5,504 bases of DNA, taken from assembly GCA_014239715.1 (NCBI GenBank), contig JAAZYJ010000395.1, positions 1-5,504 of the forward strand, written 5' to 3'. Origin of the DNA: Flavobacteriales bacterium. Lineage in GTDB: Bacteria > Bacteroidota > Bacteroidia > Flavobacteriales > Parvicellaceae. The notes under the pieces are model-generated. The model ran no database searches. It saw nothing but the letters and a program-made list of their open reading frames with translations, and had not been told where the DNA came from. The position numbers were made by a program, and so were the translations under genes. Of the stretch, positions 1-5,504 are shown in pieces. Numbering within the stretch: the first letter of the stretch is position 1; every line of letters starts with the position of its first letter.

Positions 1-505
1 ATTGAAACTCTTTTGCAATTCTAACGTTCCGATCCCCTCGTATACTCCCAAATGTTGTGATGAACTCGGGATCATTGATCAATTCATTGAATTCTTTTGG
101 GTTAAAGGCTATTTCTTCTCTGATTCGTAACAATTGATCTTTGTCCGGTGCAAAAACGCCGCCATAGATCCGAACCTTTTCACAATCGATTTCAAAATAT
201 AGACCCGGGATGCCTTTGTTATTTTTCCCTCCTCTTCTAATCACCGCGGATCGATTCATCTTGTAGGGGGTTTTGTCTTTACTGAACCTTATGTCTCTGT
301 TGATCCTGAATATGCAATTCTTTGGCTCACATGTTATCGATCTGTCGATTTCATGCATTTTATCAATGATCTGTTGAACCAGGAGCTGAAACGGTTCTTT
401 TACGTGGGTAACGTATCGTTTTCTATTTAAATCGAACCAATCTTTGTTGTTGTTGGGCGCAAGCTCTTTGAAGAAATCGAAAAACTCTTTATCTAAGGAA
501 TTCAT
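1..505 (-). CDS. DUF2461 (TIGR02453-type) protein, N-terminal part, truncated by window edge
   Basis: Reading the minus strand from ATG at 505-503 gives 168 uninterrupted residues that continue past position 1, so the C-terminus is missing. Visible motifs match the DUF2461 family as I remember it: NNNKDWF (residues 18-24), NRKRY (27-31), HVKEPF (34-39), the hallmark CIFRINRDIRFSKDKTPYK (64-82), and GLYFEI (101-106) followed by GGVFAP (115-120). Family members are usually about 220-230 residues, so roughly three quarters is present. An in-frame stop lies a few codons upstream. A TTG just after it is possible, but the ATG places the conserved DFFKEL start at the usual distance. No Shine-Dalgarno is visible. 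There is no signal peptide, so the protein is probably cytosolic. The family has no established biochemical role that I can name. It is divergent from the metal-related genes and probably unrelated to them. Confidence 0.9.
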   Translation of the reverse strand, partial: MNSLDKEFFDFFKELAPNNNKDWFDLNRKRYVTHVKEPFQLLVQQIIDKMHEIDRSITCEPKNCIFRINRDIRFSKDKTPYKMNRSAVIRRGGKNNKGIPGLYFEIDCEKVRIYGGVFAPDKDQLLRIREEIAFNPKEFNELINDPEFITTFGSIRGDRNVRIAKEFQ

Positions 506-730
506 TAATAGGGGTTTAACTTTGTTAGGGTCATTCGTGCTCAATATACTCAATACAGGTCATTATGCATCTCTTTTCAGGCTAGAAATGCAATCTCAAG
601 GATCTCATCTTTTTGAGATGAAATCCGTCAAAATCAGTCTGATAAGGATTCAATTGTTCCGGACTTATTCGCACTGTTTAAAAGGATACGGAGGAAACAA
701 TTTGTAACTTAACACCGTTTTACAAACAAA
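506..730. other. Divergent intergenic region between DUF2461 gene and metal-related genes
   Basis: These 225 bases should hold the promoters for both divergent units. The plus strand shows one exact match to the Bacteroidota -7 pattern TAnnTTTG, at 517-524 (TAACTTTG). It has no convincing TTG -33 element at the right distance, so I do not call a promoter. A short inverted repeat sits at 593-619. A lone GGAGG at 690-694 is too far from the ATG at 731 to serve as its ribosome site, and no ORF starts just after it. An in-frame TAA at 710-712 closes any upstream extension of the downstream gene. Confidence 0.5.
593..619. repeat. Short inverted repeat in the divergent promoter region
   Basis: ATCTCAA (593-599) and TTGAGAT (613-619) are perfect 7-base inverted arms separated by 13 bases. 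A second ATCTCA copy at 602-607 can also pair with TGAGAT at 614-619. The overlapping arrangement could be a regulator binding site or a weak RNA hairpin in a 5' leader. No run of T follows the right arm, so it is not an obvious terminator. Arms this short can arise by chance. Confidence 0.3.
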
Positions 731-1120
731 ATGTTACGTTTCTTATCAGGAATAGCACTCTTTTTTTATCTCGTTGCAGTATCACATGTATCGATCAACT
801 TCCACTATTGCTGTGATCAGCTGGTAGATGTAGCTATAAATAAAAAGGCATCTTGTGATCATCAATCCGAAAGTGCTCCCGGATGTCATTCAAAGTCATG
901 TTGTTCCAATAGTATGCTATTTTTTGCATCAGAGACTCATGTTACCAATGACAAAACCAACGTGATGGTAACAGACCTGGCATCCTTGAACTGTAATGAG
1001 AATTTGGCCGAAACTGTTTTCGCCTCAGCGGAAAGAAGAATTGATCCGCGAGCCGGACCTCCGAATATTTCGGTACTAAAGTTGTATTTACTTTTTTCTT
1101 CGTTAATACATTATGGGTAG
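731..1120 (+). CDS. Secreted Cys/His-rich small protein, HYC_CC_PP family
   Basis: This 129-residue protein begins with a hydrophobic export signal (about residues 1-21, LSGIALFFYLVAVSHVS). The three landmarks of the Bacteroidota HYC_CC_PP family follow: HYCC at 25-28, the Cys pair KSCC at 55-58, and AGPPN near the C-terminus at 108-112. Further Cys and His residues (C42, H44, C52, H53, C88) give seven cysteines in a small exported protein, which suits soft-metal binding or disulfide formation. A hydrophobic segment (about 115-126, SVLKLYLLFSSL) follows the PP motif. The ATG at 731 is the first start after an in-frame TAA at 710-712. The A-rich leader just upstream is typical of Bacteroidota. 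It lies 49 bases ahead of the HMA-domain gene on the same strand and is probably co-transcribed with it. The family has no proven biochemical function known to me, so a metal role is inferred from composition and neighbours. Confidence 0.82.
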   Translation: MLRFLSGIALFFYLVAVSHVSINFHYCCDQLVDVAINKKASCDHQSESAPGCHSKSCCSNSMLFFASETHVTNDKTNVMVTDLASLNCNENLAETVFASAERRIDPRAGPPNISVLKLYLLFSSLIHYG

Positions 1121-1145
1121 TTCTGTTTCTTGTCAGTTAACAGAA
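1121..1145 (+). repeat. Intercistronic hairpin between HYC_CC_PP and HMA genes
   Basis: TTCTGTT (1121-1127) and AACAGAA (1139-1145) form a perfect 7-base stem with an 11-base loop, starting immediately after the TAG stop of the upstream gene. The stem is A/T-rich and lacks a following T tract, so it is a poor terminator. It could act as an mRNA processing or stability element that sets different levels of the two products, or it may be chance. Confidence 0.35.
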
Positions 1146-1169
1146 GTAGAATATTAATACCTATTTAAA

Positions 1170-1496
1170 ATGCAATACATAAAAATATTATTAGTCGCGA
1201 TCGTCTTGACATCAGGTGTTCAAGGGATCTCGCAATCGAAATTCAAAGAGCTTAACTTCAGAGTAGAAGGTAAATGTGACATGTGTGAAAAACGCATCGA
1301 AAACGCACTTGACATTAAGGGAATTAAAGTTGGTGATTGGGATGTTACAACTAAAAATTGCCGCGTGATTTACAAGACGACCCTGTACAGTGAAGAAGAA
1401 ATTCATCAATTAATTGCTGACCTCGGACACACCACCGAGAAGATCAAGGCGACAAAACAAAGCTACGATAACCTTCACGGTTGCTGTAAATATTGA
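1170..1496 (+). CDS. Exported heavy-metal-associated (HMA) domain protein, CopZ/Atx1-like fold
   Basis: This 108-residue protein has an N-terminal export signal (about residues 1-20, IKILLVAIVLTSG then GISQS) and then one HMA domain of about 65-70 residues. The metal-binding loop is GKCDMCEKRIENAL, with C36 and C39 forming the CxxC pair. The rest of the ferredoxin-like pattern is visible: a strand around CRVIYKTT (64-71), a helix SEEEIHQLIADLGH (74-87), then TTEKIKA. HMA domains bind Cu(I) or other soft metals through CxxC. The export signal puts this one in the periplasm or envelope, unlike cytosolic CopZ. The chain ends in GCCKY (104-108), a second Cys pair outside the HMA core. The first ATG after the in-frame TAA at 1155-1157 was chosen as start. 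The receptor gene begins 5 bases after this stop, so the two are almost certainly one transcript. Copper is the likeliest ligand by family, but is not proven here. Confidence 0.9.
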   Translation: MQYIKILLVAIVLTSGVQGISQSKFKELNFRVEGKCDMCEKRIENALDIKGIKVGDWDVTTKNCRVIYKTTLYSEEEIHQLIADLGHTTEKIKATKQSYDNLHGCCKY

Positions 1497-1501
1497 ATGA
1501 T

Positions 1502-3754
1502 ATGAGAACTTGTTTATTTATTCTGTTGCTCATCCCATTGGGCTTATGTGCTCAGCAAGAAGATGATCATGAAGTTGTAAAAGGAATCGTCGTTGAGGAT
1601 TTTGGTGACAGCTTGAGCCCGATTCCGGGTGCACAATTGTGGTGGTTGGGTTCTGACCTAAGGGCAGTTACTGACAACGAAGGAAAATTTGAAATAGAAC
1701 ATGACCATGAATACCATGATCTTGTTATCGAAGCTTTTGGTTTCAAAACCGATACAATAGAATTTGATGAAGAAGAGTTTCTTTCTATCGTTATTCGTGA
1801 TGGGAATCTGATCGAAGGTGTAGTTGTCGAGTTTGATGCTGATAAGTTGAGGCTGAGCTTGATCGATCCTTTGAATGCCCATTTGATCGACCAGGGTGAG
1901 CTCAGGAAAGCGGCGTGCTGCAGTCTTGCTGAAAGCTTTGAGACCGATCCGTCTGTGGACGCTTCATTCACAGATGCGGTTACCGGGACAAGGCAAATAC
2001 AGATGATGGGTCTTTCGGGGAAGTATGTGCAAATAATGCAGGACAACATACCCATGACCAGAGGGCTGGCAACAGTCAATGGTCTCGAATATACTCCGGG
2101 TGCCTGGATCAACTCAATACAGGTCAGCAAAGGGGCAGGATCTGTGGTGAATGGATACGAATCTTTAATTGGCCAGATCAATGTGGACTGGAAAAAACCG
2201 GGTAATGCCGAGCAGTTGCATGTTAATCTTTATGGTAATCAGGCTGGTAGAGCTGAGCTGAATGTGATTGCTGATCAACCCGTGGGCTCGAGATGGGAAT
2301 CGACCTTATTGCTTCATGCCAAGCAGAATCAGGTAAGATGGGATAAAAATAATGATGGCTTTCTCGATAATCCACTGTCTTCGAACTTCAGCGCGCACAA
2401 TCAGTGGAATTATGTTGGAGATAACCTTCGTATTGAAGTCGCTGCAGGTGCGTTAGCTTATAATACTGTTGCAGGCCAGATGGAATACAATAAGGGAGAT
2501 AATGTGGTAGGCAGTATTTACGGAGTTGAACTTGAAGCAAGAAGGGCTCAGGGATTTGCAAAGATCGGCTACTTATTTCCGGATGAAGACTACAAAAGCA
2601 TTGCCATCCAGCTTTCCGGATCATATCAAAGAATGAACAATGTTTTTGACAGGACCAATTACTTTGGCGAGCAGCTTTCCGGCATTGCCAATTTGATCTT
2701 TCAAGATGAGTTGGGGGATAGTGAAAATCAAACATTTAAAACTGGAATTAGCTTCTTGTTCGACGAATACCAGGAAATTTACAAGTATGATCGATACGAA
2801 AGGTTAGAACTTGTTCCTGGAGCATATCTTGAATACAATTTTGCGCCGAATGATGATTTTGCTCTGGTTGCGGGAATTCGTGGAGATTATCACAATTTGT
2901 ATGGATTCTTTTATTCCCCAAGGCTACATTTAAGATATAAATTAGGTGAGCTTTCTGCCATTAAACTTTCAGCTGGCAAAGGTCAGCGGACCCCAAATAT
3001 ATTTGCTGAGAACATAGGGTATTTTGTAAGTTCAAGACAATGGGTCATCCAGGGAGATGCTGATCAGTCGGGTTATGGTCTTGAACCTGAACGTGCCTGG
3101 AATTTTGGGCTGAACTTCACAAAGAAATTCCTGGTTGGTATTGCCGAAAGAGAAGGGTCTTTGACCGTAGACGTATACCATACGAGGTTCGAAAATCAGG
3201 TTGTTATAGATCTGGAAGACGCAACAATGGTTCGTTTCTATAATCTAACCGGGCAGTCGTTTTCCAATAGTATACAGAGCGAATTAAACTATGAGCTGAT
3301 GAAGCGAACCTCTATTCGCTTGGCATATCGATTTCTGGATGTACGAACGGATTACATTTCAGGCTTGCTTGAAAAACCATTTGTTCCAAAGCATAGGGCG
3401 TTTGTTAATTTAGAATATGCAACGAAAGAAACCGATAAGGGAGGCAGTTGGAAATTTGATGTGACGGTACAATGGTTGGGGCCGCAAAGAATTCCGAATA
3501 CCCTAAATAAAGCTCCGGAATACAGGCTTCAGGACTACACGGATGCATTTTTCACTATGAATGGTCAGATAACTAAGGTTTTCAATTCCAAATGGGAAAT
3601 TTATTTGGGTGGTGAAAATATTTTTAATTACACGCAAACAAACCCCATTTTAGCTGCTCAGGATCCTTTTTCTGAAGAATTTGATGCCTCAATGGTGTGG
3701 GCGCCCATATTTGGTAGAATGATCTATGGTGGACTCAGGTTCACCATCCAATAG
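1502..3754 (+). CDS. TonB-dependent outer-membrane receptor, probable metal/metallophore transporter
   Basis: This 750-residue receptor should bind a ligand at the cell surface and import it using TonB-ExbB-ExbD energy. Domains, numbered from ATG 1502: signal peptide MRTCLFILLLIPLGLCAQ (1-18); carboxypeptidase-regulatory-like/CarboxypepD_reg-like domain, about 26-102, with PGAQLWW and the typical VTDNEGKFEI; a TonB-box-like EGVVVEF at 105-111; plug domain, about 128-235, with TGTRQIQMMGLSGKYVQIM and the closing GYESLIGQINVDWKKP; then a 22-strand-type barrel to the C-terminus, which ends FGRMIYGGLRFTIQ. Length is normal for a receptor with this extra N-terminal domain. A His/acid patch (EIEHDHEYHD, 64-73) and AACC (137-140) at the start of the plug are consistent with a metal substrate. 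A TTG at 1493-1495 would add three residues and overlap the previous stop. I prefer ATG 1502 because it leads straight into the signal peptide. Substrate is inferred from neighbours; a siderophore or other ligand cannot be excluded. Confidence 0.9.
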   Translation: MRTCLFILLLIPLGLCAQQEDDHEVVKGIVVEDFGDSLSPIPGAQLWWLGSDLRAVTDNEGKFEIEHDHEYHDLVIEAFGFKTDTIEFDEEEFLSIVIRDGNLIEGVVVEFDADKLRLSLIDPLNAHLIDQGELRKAACCSLAESFETDPSVDASFTDAVTGTRQIQMMGLSGKYVQIMQDNIPMTRGLATVNGLEYTPGAWINSIQVSKGAGSVVNGYESLIGQINVDWKKPGNAEQLHVNLYGNQAGRAELNVIADQPVGSRWESTLLLHAKQNQVRWDKNNDGFLDNPLSSNFSAHNQWNYVGDNLRIEVAAGALAYNTVAGQMEYNKGDNVVGSIYGVELEARRAQGFAKIGYLFPDEDYKSIAIQLSGSYQRMNNVFDRTNYFGEQLSGIANLIFQDELGDSENQTFKTGISFLFDEYQEIYKYDRYERLELVPGAYLEYNFAPNDDFALVAGIRGDYHNLYGFFYSPRLHLRYKLGELSAIKLSAGKGQRTPNIFAENIGYFVSSRQWVIQGDADQSGYGLEPERAWNFGLNFTKKFLVGIAEREGSLTVDVYHTRFENQVVIDLEDATMVRFYNLTGQSFSNSIQSELNYELMKRTSIRLAYRFLDVRTDYISGLLEKPFVPKHRAFVNLEYATKETDKGGSWKFDVTVQWLGPQRIPNTLNKAPEYRLQDYTDAFFTMNGQITKVFNSKWEIYLGGENIFNYTQTNPILAAQDPFSEEFDASMVWAPIFGRMIYGGLRFTIQ

Positions 3755-3776
3755 CACAGCTTTTTACATATTGAAC

Positions 3777-3806
3777 TTAAAAGGGCGCCTTTTGGCGCCC
3801 TTTTAA
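3777..3806. terminator. Bidirectional intrinsic terminator between convergent genes
   Basis: TTAAAAGGGCGCC (3777-3789) and GGCGCCCTTTTAA (3794-3806) pair perfectly over 13 bases around a TTTT loop. The GC core is flanked by A on the left and T on the right, so each strand reads as a GC-rich stem followed by U residues. It lies 22 bases after the receptor stop and 18 bases beyond the stop of the convergent minus-strand gene, the expected place for a shared terminator. Confidence 0.9.
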
Positions 3807-3824
3807 TTCTAATGTTTGCGAACC

Positions 3825-5504
3825 TTATTTTGCAATGGTCACTTTAACGTGAGAGGTCCTTCCACTTTCCTCGGTCAGCATAAATATATACTGTCCATTT
3901 GCTAAATTGTTTACGTCCAGCGTAATACTGGCAGCTCCATTGTTGTTGATCGCTCTTCGTTTAACAAGGTTGCCGGTTACATCCAACACGTTTATGCTTG
4001 TCAGATTTATGTTGTTTCCTAACCTGAAGGTTACAAGATTTCCTGTTGGATTAGGATAAGCCAATATGTTTGGTGCTTCTGTCTCGTCAATTGCATTAAC
4101 GCCGATCACCGAAATAGCTGTACTCGGCACTACGTCAGGGCCAAACCCATTCGCATTCCAACCCAAATCGACCTGAACTGCACAAAGTGGCTGGGCATAA
4201 ATTTCTCTGTTTAATGAGTAATCTGCGTCAGAATCATGCGATATGTACAGGCCTTCTGTGTTTGTTTGTACGCAAAACAAATATCTTGTGTTGTCAGAAA
4301 GTGTTAATGGTCCGCCTACCAACGAATTCAGAGGCGCATATACAAATTCCTGTTGAAGATCAGACAGGTAATCGTATTCTCCGCTAGCCACCTGATTAAG
4401 CAATAAGCTGGTGGGGTTGTAGCCCGGATCATTTACATCAGTAAATACATCGCTCCACTCGTATGCATACAACTGTACGTACGTTCCCGTTAGTGAGTCA
4501 CCTATGCCGCCTGACGATGCAAACCACATTCCCTGAGCCTGGATCCTGCTGGCCAGAGAATCCCTGAAATGCATACACGTTGTGAAATCCAAATTCGTTC
4601 CTGTATTAACCCCGCGGTAGAAGACTCCTGGTTCCGGCACCATGTTCGTATCCAGTTGTCCTAGTGAAAGCAAGTGGTTGGAGATCTGAAAATCTGCATC
4701 AATTACATTGTCGTATGGGAAACCATCAACCGAATCAGATGTTACGGCATATGTGACATCATAATAACCCATGTCGTATGTGGGTTCAGAAAATGCAGGC
4801 AATTGGAGTAACGTGTCTGACCCTGCAGACAGGTCAACCGGAGTGGAAGATTCTGTATACAATACAGATCCGTCGTATTCTACCGTTGCTGTTACCATCA
4901 CATTGGTCTGGTCATTAACGCCGTAATTGGTTACTCTCGCCCCAATGTCAACAGAAAAATCTGAACTTGTCATTGCCAGCTGTCTTGGTGTTGCGGCATT
5001 TTCAGCGCGCATTACGGCCTCTCTTCCAGCCCCAATGTCATTTCCAAATGCACCGATACGGTTGCCAATGAACATTACAACGGGTCCGGATTGCATCTCA
5101 GCGATCAATCTGTCGCCGTCCACATTTGACAGAAACACTGCAGGGATCGAAACGTCAACTCCTCCGACACCGCCGAGCATACCAACAAGAGCGTTTTCTC
5201 GGTTTACAATAATTGCGGCAATTGCGCCTGCATTCTGTGCGTTGAGAACCTTGGCACCAAATTCACAGGTGTTTCTGTAGATCACAGCAATTTTTCCGGT
5301 GAGATCATTGATCAGTGTATCACAACCTTCATACGTACTGTCAACACCTTGAGGATTGACACCAGGCGTCCCATCTTCAACAAGCATTAATGTGTCCTGA
5401 ATGTAAGTGCCATTAATATTGAAATCAATGCTGTCCTGAGTTGCGCCCCAAGTTCCGTCATCAGTTTCGCCGGGCCATGCTCCACATGCGACTTGAACGC
5501 CAAA
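3825..5504 (-). CDS. Secreted PA-domain protein with type IX secretion sorting tail, N-terminus missing
   Basis: The minus-strand frame is open from the right edge to TAA at 3827-3825, giving 559 residues. An ATG at 5387 is internal, because the frame continues upstream for 39 codons without a stop (FGVQVACGAWPGETDDG and on), so the true start is outside. Domains in fragment numbering: a protease-associated (PA) domain at about 38-150, with GCDTL (60-64), LTGKIAVIYRNTCEFGAKV (68-86), NAQNAGA and IPAVFLSNVDGDRL; a CARDB-like beta-sandwich segment at about 183-275 (VDIGARVTNYG); an unassigned extracellular region to about 470; then a Por-secretion/T9SS type A tail at 477-559 with YPNPTG, VLDVTGNLV, LANGQYIFML and final VKVTIAK. 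The tail predicts export by the type IX system and cleavage or anchoring at the surface. PA domains often accompany peptidases, but no catalytic domain is visible here and one could lie upstream. Its convergent orientation suggests no link to the receptor operon. Confidence 0.88.
   Translation of the reverse strand, partial: FGVQVACGAWPGETDDGTWGATQDSIDFNINGTYIQDTLMLVEDGTPGVNPQGVDSTYEGCDTLINDLTGKIAVIYRNTCEFGAKVLNAQNAGAIAAIIVNRENALVGMLGGVGGVDVSIPAVFLSNVDGDRLIAEMQSGPVVMFIGNRIGAFGNDIGAGREAVMRAENAATPRQLAMTSSDFSVDIGARVTNYGVNDQTNVMVTATVEYDGSVLYTESSTPVDLSAGSDTLLQLPAFSEPTYDMGYYDVTYAVTSDSVDGFPYDNVIDADFQISNHLLSLGQLDTNMVPEPGVFYRGVNTGTNLDFTTCMHFRDSLASRIQAQGMWFASSGGIGDSLTGTYVQLYAYEWSDVFTDVNDPGYNPTSLLLNQVASGEYDYLSDLQQEFVYAPLNSLVGGPLTLSDNTRYLFCVQTNTEGLYISHDSDADYSLNREIYAQPLCAVQVDLGWNANGFGPDVVPSTAISVIGVNAIDETEAPNILAYPNPTGNLVTFRLGNNINLTSINVLDVTGNLVKRRAINNNGAASITLDVNNLANGQYIFMLTEESGRTSHVKVTIAK

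Noticed and set aside
517..524. TAACTTTG, an exact match to the Bacteroidota -7 promoter pattern
   Set aside because: No matching -33 TTG element lies about 20 bases upstream, and the site is about 200 bases from the first plus-strand gene. One such match in a 225-base region is plausible by chance.
690..694. Canonical GGAGG Shine-Dalgarno sequence
   Set aside because: It is 36 bases upstream of the ATG at 731, the TTG after it meets an immediate stop, and no coding frame starts at a suitable distance.
444..707. Plus-strand 87-residue ORF
   Set aside because: It overlaps the start of the DUF2461 gene on the opposite strand and the intergenic region, and its translation has no recognisable domain or signal peptide. 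It is a shadow of the real gene.
1549..1556. Cys in the receptor signal peptide (LGLCAQ) as a lipoprotein lipobox
   Set aside because: The residue before Cys is Leu, not Gly/Ala/Ser, and the downstream protein is a beta-barrel receptor, so ordinary signal peptidase I cleavage is more likely.
1567..2181. Minus-strand 204-residue ORF inside the receptor gene
   Set aside because: Its translation is Ser/Pro/Ile-rich with no domain, as expected from reading antisense to a strongly supported receptor coding region.
4927..5280. Plus-strand 117-residue ORF antisense to the PA domain
   Set aside because: The minus strand has clear PA-domain motifs across this stretch. The plus-strand product is low-complexity and unrecognised.

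Overview
The window looks like a piece of a Bacteroidota chromosome, probably a marine or environmental Flavobacteriia- or Saprospiria-like lineage. The evidence is a C-terminal type IX secretion (Por secretion) tail, a TonB-dependent receptor with a carboxypeptidase-regulatory-like N-terminal domain, a HYC/CC/PP cysteine-rich protein, and A/T-rich translation starts without Shine-Dalgarno sequences. The lineage call is an inference from gene families only.

Layout from left to right. On the minus strand, positions 1-505 carry the N-terminal 168 residues of a DUF2461 (TIGR02453-type) protein that runs off the left edge. A divergent intergenic region (506-730) follows. Three plus-strand genes then run in tandem: a small secreted Cys/His-rich HYC_CC_PP-type protein (731-1120), a secreted HMA-domain (CxxC) metal-binding protein (1170-1496), and a TonB-dependent outer-membrane receptor (1502-3754). 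A perfect GC-rich hairpin (3777-3806) lies between the receptor and a convergent minus-strand gene (3825-5504, truncated by the right edge). That gene encodes a large secreted protein with a PA domain and a type IX sorting tail.

The three central genes form a coherent unit. Two exported small proteins rich in Cys/His precede an outer-membrane receptor that carries a Cys-Cys pair at its plug and a His/acid patch in its N-terminal domain. The simplest reading is an envelope system for binding or moving a soft transition metal. Copper is the leading guess, but the substrate is inferred from the HMA motif and cysteine content and is not shown by the sequence. The flanking DUF2461 and PA/T9SS genes are on the opposite strand and have no visible link to it. 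I found no RNA genes, mobile elements, CRISPR arrays or long repeats.
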